A stretch of 64,000 nucleotides of DNA from Nocardia transvalensis (GTDB lineage Bacteria > Actinomycetota > Actinomycetes > Mycobacteriales > Mycobacteriaceae): the NCBI RefSeq assembly GCF_015477765.1, contig NZ_JADLQQ010000001.1, positions 62,001-126,000 on the forward strand. The letters are read 5' to 3'. Position 1 is the stretch's first letter. The number at the start of each line of letters is the position of its first letter. Positions 52,367 through 61,024 of the stretch are shown one piece after another. Under the pieces are notes generated by a model, which saw only the letters and a program-made list of their open reading frames with translations, was not told the origin of the DNA and ran no database searches. A program made the translations under genes and the position numbers.

Positions 52367-55227
52367 GACAGCCGCTCCGCCAAGACCTGCGCCAGATGCT
52401 GCGGCTCGATATCCGGTGCCAGCGAACGAATCTGGGTGCGGCAGCTGAAGCCGTCGGCCAGCACCAGCGTTCCGGGTTGCCGCTGCCGGACGGCGGGCAT
52501 GAGCTTGTCTTCCGCGCAGGCCACCGACACCTCGTGGTGACCGCGCTCGAAACCGAAATTGCCTGCCAGCCCGCAACATCCGGCATCGAGCACCTGGGTG
52601 CGCACTCCGGCCCGGTCGAGCAGCGTTCGTTCGGAGCCGAATCCGAGGACCGCATGCTGGTGACAGTGCGGTTGCGCCAGCGCCCGCACCTCCGGCCCGG
52701 TGGGGTGCCAGTCGGGGGCTCGTTCCGCCAAAAGTTCGGCGAGAGTGCGGGTCTGACCGGCCAGGCGATGGGCGTCCTCATCGCCGTGCAACAGTTCGGG
52801 CAGATCGGCGCGGAACACCGCGGCGCAGCTGGGTTCCAGCATCACGATCGGGGTGCCGGTGCGCAGCTGCGGCGCCAGCGCCCGCAACGTGCGGCGCAGA
52901 ACGCGCTGCGCCGTGTGCAATTGGCCCGTCGAAATCCAGGTCAGCCCGCAGCACACCGTGCGCGGTGGGATCTCGACCGTGAAACCGGCGTGTTCGAGCA
53001 CCTGCACCGCGGCCTCGGCGATCGCCGGCTCGAAGTTGTTGGTGAAGGTGTCCGGCCACAGCAGGACCGGGCCGCGGCGGCCGACGCTATGGACCCGGCG
53101 GCGGAATCGGGTGGTGAACCGGGGTGAGGCGAAGCGCGGCAGCTCCCGCTCCGGTGCGATACCGCCGAGCTTCTGGACGACTCGGCGCAGGCCGGGCGCG
53201 TGAGTCACGGTATTGACGGGGCGGGCCATGCTCGTGGCCAGGCGCGCCCACAGCGGGATCCAGCCCATCGAGTAGTGCGCCATCGGTCGCAGCCGATGCT
53301 CGTAATGGTGGGAGAGGAATTCGGCCTTGTAGGTGGCCATGTCGACATTCACCGGGCAGTCGCTGCGGCAGCCCTTGCACGCCAGGCACAGATCGAGCGC
53401 GTCGCGTACCGCCTCCGAGCGCCAACCATCCTGAACCACGTCGCCGTTGAGCATCTCGAACAGCAGTCGGGCGCGGCCGCGGGTGGAGTGCTCCTCCTCG
53501 CGGGTCACACGGTAGCTCGGGCACATCACCCCACCCTCGGCGCCGCGGCATTTGCCCACGCCGACGCAGCGGGCGGCGGCGACGCTGAAGCGGTGATCGT
53601 CCTGCGGGAAGCCGAAATTCGTCTGCGGCTCCCACGGACGGTAGTGCGCGCCCTGCCGCAGATCCTGGTCGAGGCGGCGGGGTGTGACCACCTTGCCGGG
53701 GTTCATCCGATTGCGGGGATCGAACAGGGCCTTCACCTCACCGAACGCGGTGACGAGGCGCTCGCCGAACATGATCGGCAACAGCTCGCCGCGCGATTGG
53801 CCGTCACCGTGCTCGCCCGACAGTGATCCACCGTAGCGGGCCACCAGCCGGGCGGCGTCCTCGACGAACGAGCGGTACTTGGCGATGCCCTCGGCGGTCC
53901 GCAAATCGAACGGGATGCGGGTATGCACGCAGCCCTGGCCGAAATGGCCGTAGAGCGAGGCGGTTCCGTAGTCGTAGCGGTCGAGCTGGTCATGGAAGTC
54001 GCGCAGATAGTCGCCGAGGCGCTCGGGCGGCACGGCGGCGTCCTCCCAGCCTTCGTGTGTCTCCGGGCCGTCGGGCGGGAAGGCGGTGGCGCCGAGCCCG
54101 GCCTCACGCGCGGCCCAGATCTCCGCCTCGCGCTGCGGATCGTCGAGAAGTTCGGCGGTGATCCCGAGATGGGACTTCAGATCGTCGATCATGCTGCGCG
54201 CCTTGCGATCCGCCTCGTCCTGATCCTGCCCGGCGAACTGGGCCATCAACCAGCCGTTGCCCTCGGGCAACTGCTGGATCGCCCGTTCGGCCAGTCGGCG
54301 GCTGTGTTCGAGTTGGACCAGGCGGTCGTCGATGCCCTCCAGGGCCATCGGCCCGTGCGGCAGCACCAGCGGGACCGCGTCGGCGGCCTCGAAGATGTCG
54401 CGAAAACCCAAGACGGCCAGGGCGATAGCGGGTGGCCGAGGTACCAGGTCGAGTTCCGCGCGCAGCACCGTCACCAGGGTGCTCTCGCTGCCGACGAGGA
54501 ACTTCGCGATATGGAACTCGCGTTCGGGCAGTAGGGCGTCGAGGTTGTATCCCGAGACCCGGCGCGGGATGTCGGGGAATCTCACGCGGATCTCGTCGGC
54601 GTAGCGGTCGCGAATCTCGCGCAGCCGATGCAGCAGTTCGCCTGCGCCATCCCCGGTTTCGGCCTCCTCACCCTTGCCGACCCACAGTCGCGTGCCGTCG
54701 TAGGTCGCGATCTCGAGGCGCCGCACCGAATCCGACATCTTGCCGTACGACTGCGCGGTCGAGCCGCAGGAGTTGTTGCCGATCATGCCGCCGATGGTGC
54801 AACTGACATGGGTCGAGGGCCGCGGACCCACCATGAGCCCGTGTTCGGCCAGGCGAGAATTCAAGCGGTCCAACGCGATTCCCGGCTCCACCACCGCGGT
54901 CCGAGCGGCCGAATCGACACTGATCACCCGATCGCAGTACTTGCTCCAGTCGATGACCACCGCGGTGTTGCAGCACTGCCCGGCCAGGCTGGTACCGCCT
55001 CCGCGCGACAGCACAGGCACATCGTGCTCCCGACACACGGCGAGGGCCCTCACCGCATCCTCCGGAGTCTCGGGCACCACCACCCCGATCGGCACCCGAC
55101 GATAGTTCGACGCATCGGTCGAATAGGCCGCCCGCGACCCGGCATCGAACCGCACCTCCCCCGCCACCACTCGCCGCAGATCCTGTTCCAGCGCGGCTCC
55201 CGCCCCACGGCCACCATGCGTACCCAT
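52363..55227 (-). CDS. FAD-linked oxidase fused to Fe-S/CCG-domain protein
   Basis: 954 residues. The N-terminal FAD_binding_4 domain (GVVVPETPEDAVRAL, VPVLSRGGGTSLAGQCCN, GGMIGNNSCGSTAQSYG) is followed by the oxidase C-terminal domain (SGEHGDGQSRGELLPIMFG), two [4Fe-4S] clusters (CVGVGKCRGAEGGVMCP and CLACKGCRSDCP) and a CCG heterodisulfide-like domain (PRTVCCGLTW, DAGCCGLAGNFG). This is the layout of single-chain D-2-hydroxyacid dehydrogenases such as YdiJ-type D-lactate or D-2-hydroxyglutarate oxidases. GGAGGTG before ATG 55227 gives the start. First gene of the operon with the enolase-superfamily enzyme. Confidence 0.93.
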   Translation of the reverse strand: MGTHGGRGAGAALEQDLRRVVAGEVRFDAGSRAAYSTDASNYRRVPIGVVVPETPEDAVRALAVCREHDVPVLSRGGGTSLAGQCCNTAVVIDWSKYCDRVISVDSAARTAVVEPGIALDRLNSRLAEHGLMVGPRPSTHVSCTIGGMIGNNSCGSTAQSYGKMSDSVRRLEIATYDGTRLWVGKGEEAETGDGAGELLHRLREIRDRYADEIRVRFPDIPRRVSGYNLDALLPEREFHIAKFLVGSESTLVTVLRAELDLVPRPPAIALAVLGFRDIFEAADAVPLVLPHGPMALEGIDDRLVQLEHSRRLAERAIQQLPEGNGWLMAQFAGQDQDEADRKARSMIDDLKSHLGITAELLDDPQREAEIWAAREAGLGATAFPPDGPETHEGWEDAAVPPERLGDYLRDFHDQLDRYDYGTASLYGHFGQGCVHTRIPFDLRTAEGIAKYRSFVEDAARLVARYGGSLSGEHGDGQSRGELLPIMFGERLVTAFGEVKALFDPRNRMNPGKVVTPRRLDQDLRQGAHYRPWEPQTNFGFPQDDHRFSVAAARCVGVGKCRGAEGGVMCPSYRVTREEEHSTRGRARLLFEMLNGDVVQDGWRSEAVRDALDLCLACKGCRSDCPVNVDMATYKAEFLSHHYEHRLRPMAHYSMGWIPLWARLATSMARPVNTVTHAPGLRRVVQKLGGIAPERELPRFASPRFTTRFRRRVHSVGRRGPVLLWPDTFTNNFEPAIAEAAVQVLEHAGFTVEIPPRTVCCGLTWISTGQLHTAQRVLRRTLRALAPQLRTGTPIVMLEPSCAAVFRADLPELLHGDEDAHRLAGQTRTLAELLAERAPDWHPTGPEVRALAQPHCHQHAVLGFGSERTLLDRAGVRTQVLDAGCCGLAGNFGFERGHHEVSVACAEDKLMPAVRQRQPGTLVLADGFSCRTQIRSLAPDIEPQHLAQVLAERLS

Positions 55228-55354
55228 CCCGCACACCTCCGCTCGCTCGACACACACTGTCGAGGACCGGTCGCCCGACCGCCCCCCGACAGCGGCCGGT
55301 TACCCGTTCCCCCGTCGAGCACACGCGGACCACCTCGCATGGCATGCTGGCGCG

Positions 55355-55657
55355 GTGGATTCGGATCTGGGGGAGATTCTCGGCATTCTCGACCGAATAC
55401 TGGCCATCGTGCGGAGTGGGCCGCAGGATCTGAGCTGGTCCGGCTATGCGGACGAGGCGGAGCTGCTCGCCGAGCACTCCGAGCGGCTCCGGCGCGGCGA
55501 TACGAGCCGATTGCGGGATCTCGATTTCCTTTTAGCCACGACCGGCCCCGTCTGTGAGGTCGCGGCCAGCAGCGGCTGGCTGGAAACCTTCACCGAACTG
55601 GGAATCCGCTTCGATCGGCTGTCCGCGCGCCTGCGGCCATCAACCGGTACGGCTTGA
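55355..55657 (+). CDS. Hypothetical protein, 100 residues
   Basis: Not recognised. The protein is helical and acidic: LGEILGILDRILAIVRSGPQDLSWSGYADEAELLAEHSERL, then LRDLDFLLATTGPVCEVAASSGW and LGIRFDRLSARLRP. GTG 55355 has no strong ribosome site and may be leaderless. It is divergent from the FAD/Fe-S gene and ends before a 16-bp terminator. Its style resembles small immunity-like or regulatory proteins, but there is no toxin nearby and no function can be given. Confidence 0.6.
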   Translation: MDSDLGEILGILDRILAIVRSGPQDLSWSGYADEAELLAEHSERLRRGDTSRLRDLDFLLATTGPVCEVAASSGWLETFTELGIRFDRLSARLRPSTGTA

Positions 55658-55757
55658 CCGTGCCGGAGCGTCGGCCCCGCGCCCTTGGACGGCATAGCCA
55701 ACCGTCGAGACCACGGGCCGTAGCACGAGTCCTCCGCACCAGGGCCGCAGCACGAAT

Positions 55758-55793
55758 CCCCGTCCTCCCGGCCCCCAGGCCGGGAGGACGGGG
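55758..55793. terminator. Bidirectional terminator, 16-bp perfect stem
   Basis: CCCCGTCCTCCCGGCC pairs perfectly with GGCCGGGAGGACGGGG around a 4-nt loop, between the convergent genes at 55355 and 55802. Just before it a direct repeat of GGGCCGYAGCACGARTCC occurs twice. Confidence 0.88.
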
Positions 55794-55801
55794 TCAGGAC
55801 G

Positions 55802-56491
55802 CTAGTTGGCCGGGGCGGGGGCCGTGTTGGCGGACGTGATGTAGGTGATGACCTGGTGCAGGTCCGGGAAAACGCGGTGGGCCAAGGCCCGGGTTTCGGT
55901 GGTGGGGGCCACCAGGTCCGGGACCAGGAGGCAGCGCAGGCCGGCCGCGTGGGCGGCGCGCAGGCCGTTGGGGGAGTCCTCCACGGCGATGGTGTGGTCC
56001 GGGTCGGCGCCCAGGGCGGCGACCGCGGTCAGGTAGGGCTCGGGGTGGGGCTTGCCGCGGGTGACGTCGGTGCGGGTCACGATCGCGTCGAAGCGGCCAC
56101 CGATGCCCGCGACCTCCAGGTGGTGGACGGTGCGGTCGCGGCCGGACGAGGTGGCGATGGCGCGAGGGATGGACTGGCGGTCCAGCTCGTCCAGCAGTTC
56201 GGTCACGCCCGGCTTGGTCTCCAGGCGACCGTCGTCGACCAGCCGCGTCAGCGTGGTGTCGTGCCGCGCGAAGTAGTCGTCGAGCGGGAACCGCTCGCCG
56301 AAGGCCTCGGCGGCGAGCTCCCGGCAGCGGTCGGCGGGCATGCCGATCAGGCTGCGGCAGAACTCGAGCGGCATGTCGTAGCCGAGTTCGGCGCCGGCGA
56401 TGGTCAGCGACTCGATGGCCAGCCGCTCGGAATCCAGCAGCAGCCCGTCCATGTCGAAGACCACGGCTTGCACGGGTTTGTCGGCGGTCAT
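55802..56491 (-). CDS. HAD-superfamily phosphatase (beta-PGM-like)
   Basis: 229 residues. Motif I VVFDMDGLLLDSE, motif II AIATSSGRD, lysine in TRGKPHPEPY and motif IV VEDSPNGLRAA define a subfamily IA HAD hydrolase with a helical cap, close to beta-phosphoglucomutases and sugar-phosphate phosphatases. ATG 56491 overlaps the mannitol dehydrogenase stop by 4 nt, so it probably acts on a hexitol or hexose phosphate from that pathway. Confidence 0.88.
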   Translation of the reverse strand: MTADKPVQAVVFDMDGLLLDSERLAIESLTIAGAELGYDMPLEFCRSLIGMPADRCRELAAEAFGERFPLDDYFARHDTTLTRLVDDGRLETKPGVTELLDELDRQSIPRAIATSSGRDRTVHHLEVAGIGGRFDAIVTRTDVTRGKPHPEPYLTAVAALGADPDHTIAVEDSPNGLRAAHAAGLRCLLVPDLVAPTTETRALAHRVFPDLHQVITYITSANTAPAPAN

Positions 56492-58044
56492 CGGTTACTC
56501 CTTTCGAACTCCGGCAGCAGGCGCCGCCGCACCGCGGGCGCGACGCCGTCGCGGGTCAGATCGGCCAGCGCATCGCCGACCTCACGCTGCACCCGCTCCG
56601 GTTCCGGCAGTTCGCCGAAAATGTCGGTGCGCTGCAGGAATTCACGCGCCTTCCGGTGCGGATCGGCGATGCGGGCCAGTTCGGCGAGCGAATCGGCACG
56701 CGGATCGATCAGCTCCATGACGGCATCGTCGGCGCCGACGGCGTCGAACCAGCGTATCCAGGCCGCGATCAGCAGCTCCGCACCCGGGGTCGCACGCCCG
56801 GCGGCGATGTTGTCCGACATGGCGTCGATCACCCGCGGAATCATCTTGTCCGAGCCGTTGCGGCCCACGCGCGACATGTCGTGGCGAATGGCCGGGTTGC
56901 GGAAACGATGCATCAGATCGTCGACGGTGCGGCGCAATTCGGCATCGGGCAGCGACACCGTCGGCCCCTGCTCGCACAGCATGAACTGCTGCGCCAGGGC
57001 ACCCAGCACCGGATCGGAACTGGCGTCGGCGATCGTGGCGTGCCCGTCGAGCGCGCCGAGATACGCCAGCAGCATGTGGGTGCCGTTGAGCAGCCGCAGC
57101 TTTGCCAGCTCGTAGTCGGTGACATCGGTCACGAACTGGGCACCGGCGAGCTCCCAGGCCGGGCGCTCACCCTCGAAATCCTCGATGGTCCAGGTCAGGA
57201 ACGGCTCGGCCGACACCGGAGCATGATCCTCGACGCCGCCGAGCCAATTGCGCGTCACCGCGGCGTCGGCCGGGGTCGCCGGCTGCACGATGCGATCGAC
57301 GACGCTGCAGGGGAACTGCACGTTGCGCTCGATCCAGTCGGCCAGCCGGTCGTCGCGCAGCGCCGCGAAATCGAGCACGGCACGGCGCAGCTGGCGGCCG
57401 TTGGCGGTCATGTTGTCACAGCTGATCACGACCGGCGGATCACCACCGCCGCGCCGCACCGCCGCCAGGCCCTCGACCAGCATGCCGATCGCGGTGTGCG
57501 GGTCGTGGCGGCACTGCAGGTCGTGCTGCACCGGTTCGGACCCGGCATCCAGGCGGCCGGTGGCCGGGGACACGCAGTAACCACCGGCGGTGACGGTCAG
57601 GGTGACGATCCGCACGCGCGGGTCGGCGATGCGCCGGGCGACGCCGATGTGGTCCGAGGGCGCGTGGACGGCCTCCCGGATCGTGCCGACGACCTCGGCG
57701 CTGACCTGGCTGCCGTCGTGCAGCAGCGTGGTGTACAGGTTGTCCTGGGCGCGCAGCGCCTCCACCACGTCCGGACGGGACATGGCCACCGCAGCGATGC
57801 CCCAGCGCCGGTCACCGGTCGCCTCGATCGCATGCTGGGTCACCAGCGCCTGGTGGGCGCGGTGGAACGAGCCACAACCCAAGTGCACGATGCCGGTGCC
57901 CAGGCTGCGCGGCGCGAACCGCGGCCGGGTCACCGTCGACGGCAGGGTGGGCAGAACTCCCGCCGAAAGGCGGGGAACTAAATCAGGATCGGAATTTTCA
58001 GTCGACGCCGGTTCGGCGAGAACGGTGTTCCGTGCTACAAGCAT
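56488..58044 (-). CDS. Mannitol 2-dehydrogenase (polyol dehydrogenase)
   Basis: 518 residues of the long-chain mannitol dehydrogenase family, oxidising D-mannitol (or another polyol) to fructose with NAD. The Rossmann start is IVHLGCGSFHRAHQALV and the catalytic lysine motif is KLRLLNGTHMLLAYLG (KxxxxNxxH). GGAGG 7 nt before ATG 58044 gives the start. Cotranscribed with the HAD phosphatase. No transporter or regulator of mannitol is in the window. Confidence 0.92.
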   Translation of the reverse strand: MLVARNTVLAEPASTENSDPDLVPRLSAGVLPTLPSTVTRPRFAPRSLGTGIVHLGCGSFHRAHQALVTQHAIEATGDRRWGIAAVAMSRPDVVEALRAQDNLYTTLLHDGSQVSAEVVGTIREAVHAPSDHIGVARRIADPRVRIVTLTVTAGGYCVSPATGRLDAGSEPVQHDLQCRHDPHTAIGMLVEGLAAVRRGGGDPPVVISCDNMTANGRQLRRAVLDFAALRDDRLADWIERNVQFPCSVVDRIVQPATPADAAVTRNWLGGVEDHAPVSAEPFLTWTIEDFEGERPAWELAGAQFVTDVTDYELAKLRLLNGTHMLLAYLGALDGHATIADASSDPVLGALAQQFMLCEQGPTVSLPDAELRRTVDDLMHRFRNPAIRHDMSRVGRNGSDKMIPRVIDAMSDNIAAGRATPGAELLIAAWIRWFDAVGADDAVMELIDPRADSLAELARIADPHRKAREFLQRTDIFGELPEPERVQREVGDALADLTRDGVAPAVRRRLLPEFERSNR

Positions 58045-58277
58045 GCACAGGCCTCCGTCTGTATTAGAAGCTGGTTTCAATAGCGCCGGTCAGCACTGAC
58101 TCAGCAACGTTTCAAACGGTAGACGCGCTCGTCCGAGATTTCGAGCTTCCGCAACACCCAGAGGTGTGTCTTAACGTTCTCGTAGCATTCCGATGCATAC
58201 CGCAAATAGGGCGTAAAAGCCCATTTCAGAGCGGAAGAATCGGCCCCACCGAAGGCGCGGGATCCGGGCACGGCGAC

Positions 58278-58305
58278 GCCCGTGGTGACCTTGCTCACCA
58301 CGGGC
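58278..58305 (-). terminator. Terminator hairpin after BON-methyltransferase gene
   Basis: GCCCGTGGTGA pairs perfectly with TCACCACGGGC (11 bp, 6-nt loop), 27 nt beyond the methyltransferase stop on the minus strand. The 58045-58277 stretch otherwise holds the mannitol dehydrogenase promoter region with no ORF. Confidence 0.75.
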
Positions 58306-58331
58306 CCGATTTGTCCGATTCCGCGAGACCC

Positions 58332-59051
58332 TCAGTCGAAGAAGCGGGCCAGCTGCAGGTCCGACGGCCCCGGCATACCCGGCTCCAGCGGCCGCAGATC
58401 AGCGAAGACGCTGGCGCCGTCGCAGCCCGCATGCAGCGGGTACCAGCGCCGGTCGCTGTCCGGCCGCGCGCAGATCCCCTTGAAGGTCTGCACGTCCAGC
58501 AGCCGCAGGTGGGTAGGGTCGGCGACCGCGTTCACGTAGCGCCACCAGGGCGAAAGCACATGCAGCACCCCACCCGGACGCAGCACCCGATGGCACTCGT
58601 CGACCAACGGAAGGAAATCGGCTAAATGCTCCAGCACATGAACGGCAAATACTCGATCGAAAGAATTGTCTGCGAATGGAATTCCATTTCGTAAATCCGC
58701 TACGACATCGACACCGGGCGCCGGACGCATATCCAATCCGATATTGTCCGGGTACTGCTTCATACCACCGCAGCCGACGTCGAGGATCCGCGGTCGATCT
58801 CCGTTGACCCGCACGCGATCCCAGACCGCCAGCACGCCGGCGAGGTGGCCGATCAGCTCGCGCACGGTGTCCAGCCGCTGCGGCCCGTCCACCGCGCCGG
58901 TCAGATGCGCCACCCCGCGCCGGAACTCGACGGCCACCTCGGTGCCGCGCAGGCGCTGGTCGTGGCGCATCAGCTCGTGCACCGCGGCAGTCAACTGCTC
59001 GTCGCGCAATTGCCATCGCCGCGGCGACATCTCGGTGAACGGCACCGTCAT
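58332..59051 (-). CDS. BON-domain/SAM-methyltransferase fusion
   Basis: 239 residues. The first ~80 (RRWQLRDEQLTAAVHELMRHDQ, VEFRRGVAHLTGAVDGPQRLDTVRELIGHLAGVLAVWDRVRV) have the BON pattern of OsmY-like domains; the rest is a class I methyltransferase with the SAM loop ILDVGCGGMKQYP, FADNSFDRVFAVHVLEHL and LRPGGVLHVL. BON domains normally sit in periplasmic or membrane-associated proteins, so the fusion to a cytoplasmic enzyme is unusual. GAGGAGGG before ATG 59051 (after GTG 59054) supports the start. Substrate unknown. Confidence 0.82.
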   Translation of the reverse strand: MTVPFTEMSPRRWQLRDEQLTAAVHELMRHDQRLRGTEVAVEFRRGVAHLTGAVDGPQRLDTVRELIGHLAGVLAVWDRVRVNGDRPRILDVGCGGMKQYPDNIGLDMRPAPGVDVVADLRNGIPFADNSFDRVFAVHVLEHLADFLPLVDECHRVLRPGGVLHVLSPWWRYVNAVADPTHLRLLDVQTFKGICARPDSDRRWYPLHAGCDGASVFADLRPLEPGMPGPSDLQLARFFD

Positions 59052-59141
59052 CACACCCTCCTCGTACCTTCGCTCGGATAGCCAGGTGCCGGATACCCGA
59101 GCGTGTGCGCTCGAATCGGAGGCTGCGCGTGCCGTGGCCGA

Positions 59142-60032
59142 TCAGCTCATCGTGTCCACCGGCTGCGGTTCGCTGGCGACCCGGGTGCGAGTGCGGGCCG
59201 TGGCGAGCACCGATCCGAGGATGACCAGCGGGAATCCGATCGCCATCCCGGCGGTCAACGGCTCGTCGAGCAGGGCCACGCCGATCAGCAGCGCGACCGC
59301 GGGGTTGAGGTAGGTGATCACCGTCGTGCGCGCCGGGCCGACCTCGCCGATCAGGGCGAAGAACACGAGAAAGGCCACTGCCGTGCAGAGTACGGCCAGC
59401 CCCAGCACCGACCACCCGGCCGCGGCCGTGATCCGCTCGGGCCATCGCCACGCCACGAACGGCGCATAGCCCGCCGTGGCCACCAGCAGCGACGCGGTGA
59501 CCACACCCATGGGCGGCAGATCGGCGAGCCGGCGATTGACGATGATCGGCCCTATCGCATACCCGACGGCGGTACAGCCCACGGCTGCGAGTGCGCCGTA
59601 GTCCGACAGATCGATGTCCAGGCCGACCATGCCCACCACCCCGCCCAGCCCGATCAGCAGGCCGACGACGCGGCGGCGATCGAAGGCGTCATGGCCGAGC
59701 ACCGCGAGCAGGACCATCGCGACCAGGGGCACCGTGGCGACCAGCAGACCCACGGTGGAGCTGTTCAATGTCGTCTCGGCATGCGCCAGCAGAAACCAGG
59801 GGCCGCTGATCTCGACCAGCGTGTAGGCCAGCAGCCACGGCCAGCGGCGCAGCACCGGACCCAGCGATTTGGTGTACAGCGCGATGGGCAACAGCAGCAG
59901 GGCGGCGATGCCGACCCGTCCGCCCGCGACGACCACCGGATCGAAGTCGCGCACGGCGATCCGGATCATCGCGTAGGGCACGCCCCAGATGACACCGAGT
60001 GATACGAACAGCGCCCACCCTCGCCGGGTCAT
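59142..60032 (-). CDS. EamA-family (DMT) transporter
   Basis: 296 residues with ten transmembrane helices in two EamA repeats (WALFVSLGVIWGVPYAMIRIAV; GWSVLGLAVLCTAVAFLVFFALIGEVGPARTTVITYLNPAVALLIG). DMT exporters of this form move amino acids, metabolites or nucleobase-like compounds; direction and substrate are unknown. ATG 60032 is used. Divergent from the DHFR-like gene across a 468-bp region. Confidence 0.88.
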   Translation of the reverse strand: MTRRGWALFVSLGVIWGVPYAMIRIAVRDFDPVVVAGGRVGIAALLLLPIALYTKSLGPVLRRWPWLLAYTLVEISGPWFLLAHAETTLNSSTVGLLVATVPLVAMVLLAVLGHDAFDRRRVVGLLIGLGGVVGMVGLDIDLSDYGALAAVGCTAVGYAIGPIIVNRRLADLPPMGVVTASLLVATAGYAPFVAWRWPERITAAAGWSVLGLAVLCTAVAFLVFFALIGEVGPARTTVITYLNPAVALLIGVALLDEPLTAGMAIGFPLVILGSVLATARTRTRVASEPQPVDTMS

Positions 60033-60500
60033 CGCCCGCCCTTCCGTATGAATCTATGCACAGCGATCACGATGACAGAGCGGTCCGACACCTCCGTGCC
60101 CCGGAAAACCGGGGCAGCACAAGCCGGTTATGAGCGACGATCGCCGGGGTGACCGAAGCGAGTAGGGATCTGTCGAATTAAATTCCAATCGGAAGTACTT
60201 TCCTGCGGGAAATCGTTTTCTCTCCGCAGATCCGCCTTCAGAGGCGGTTACGTAGAAGCGGGAGCCGACCCAAGCGGACGTACCCGCAGGGATCTAGCAA
60301 TCACATAGCAATCCACACTGACGCTGGTAGGACCGGCAGCGACCTAACGGACGAAAGCGTCGAATCGGGCGTTAACCTGGGAAAATGCTGTGAAGATGCC
60401 GGATCTCTGGCGTAGCAAAGGGATGTGATCTAGAGCACGACGTCCGTTCTCGCAACGATCGAGAAAGTTAGCGCCGGTAGCTACCTACTATCCTGGGTGC
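60033..60500. other. 468-bp AT-richer divergent intergenic region
   Basis: No convincing gene is seen. It holds the hairpins GCCCCGG-AAAA-CCGGGGC (60098-60115) and CCGCC/GGCGG (60231-60246), an imperfect repeat of GGGATCTAGC-like pieces, the CRP-like site at 60424-60439, and a possible -10 TACTAT (60486-60491), 9 nt before the DHFR-like ATG. Base composition is clearly lower in GC than the coding DNA around it. A structured leader or regulatory RNA is possible but no known riboswitch core is recognisable. Confidence 0.5.
60424..60439 (+). promoter_or_regulatory. CRP/GlxR-like binding site
   Basis: TGTGATCTAGAGCACG matches TGTGA-N2-TA-N2-TCACA, the site of actinobacterial CRP/GlxR regulators, in 5/5 of the left half, the central TA, and 3/5 of the right half. 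It lies 47 nt before the -10 box of the DHFR-like gene. Confidence 0.5.
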
Positions 60501-61022
60501 ATGAGCTCGGAGTTGATCGAAACCAGTAAGCGGACGATCGGCCTGATCTGGGCACAGACCCCCGGCCGCGTCATCGGCGCGAACGGCCGGATACCGTGGG
60601 ATATCCCGGAGTATCAGGCGTATCTCCTCGACACGATCTCCGGCCGCACCCTGATCATGGGGCGCAAGACCTGGGACGCGCACCCGGAGCTGTTCGGGAC
60701 GCTACCCGGGCATCGCACCATCGTCGTCACGCACGATCCGGACTGGTTCGCCCAGGGCGCCGAACGGGCCGGATCCGTCGAAGAGGCCCTGGCGCTGACC
60801 GACCCGGAGGAGGTGTGGGTCGTCGGTGGCGGCGAGATCCTGCGCGAGGCCATCGGCTATGCGACGGTCATCGCGGTGACCGAGGTGGAGACGAAGACCG
60901 ACGGCGACGTCCTCGCCCCGAAGATCCCCGCCGAGGACTTCATGATGACCTACACCATCGGCTCGAAGCGCTCGTCCAACGGGCGCGATACCTACGTCCT
61001 GCGCAGCTACGCCCGCAAGTAG
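60501..61022 (+). CDS. Dihydrofolate-reductase-like protein with altered active site
   Basis: 173 residues, DHFR fold: IGLIWAQTPGRVIGANGRIPW, the NADPH segment LIMGRKTWDAHP, RTIVVTHDP, and VWVVGGGEIL are all in place. The residue aligned with catalytic Asp27 is different: the usual PxDQ/PADL reads PEYQ, with Tyr in the Asp position. The stand-alone gene is not beside thyA, where the housekeeping actinobacterial folA normally sits. It could be a divergent reductase or a pterin-binding relative; true DHFR activity is doubtful. ATG 60501 follows a TACTAT box closely. Confidence 0.72.
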   Translation: MSSELIETSKRTIGLIWAQTPGRVIGANGRIPWDIPEYQAYLLDTISGRTLIMGRKTWDAHPELFGTLPGHRTIVVTHDPDWFAQGAERAGSVEEALALTDPEEVWVVGGGEILREAIGYATVIAVTEVETKTDGDVLAPKIPAEDFMMTYTIGSKRSSNGRDTYVLRSYARK

Positions 61023-61024
61023 CG

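Noticed and set aside
55355..55657. Antitoxin or immunity gene
   Set aside because: General style is similar but there is no partner toxin gene next to it, so only a hypothetical call is made.
60130..60165. 11-codon leader peptide in the DHFR-like upstream region
   Set aside because: No Shine-Dalgarno site and no attenuator structure with it.
60098..60310. c-di-AMP (ydaO) or other known riboswitch
   Set aside because: A few GGGAGCC-like words occur but the conserved core and order are missing.
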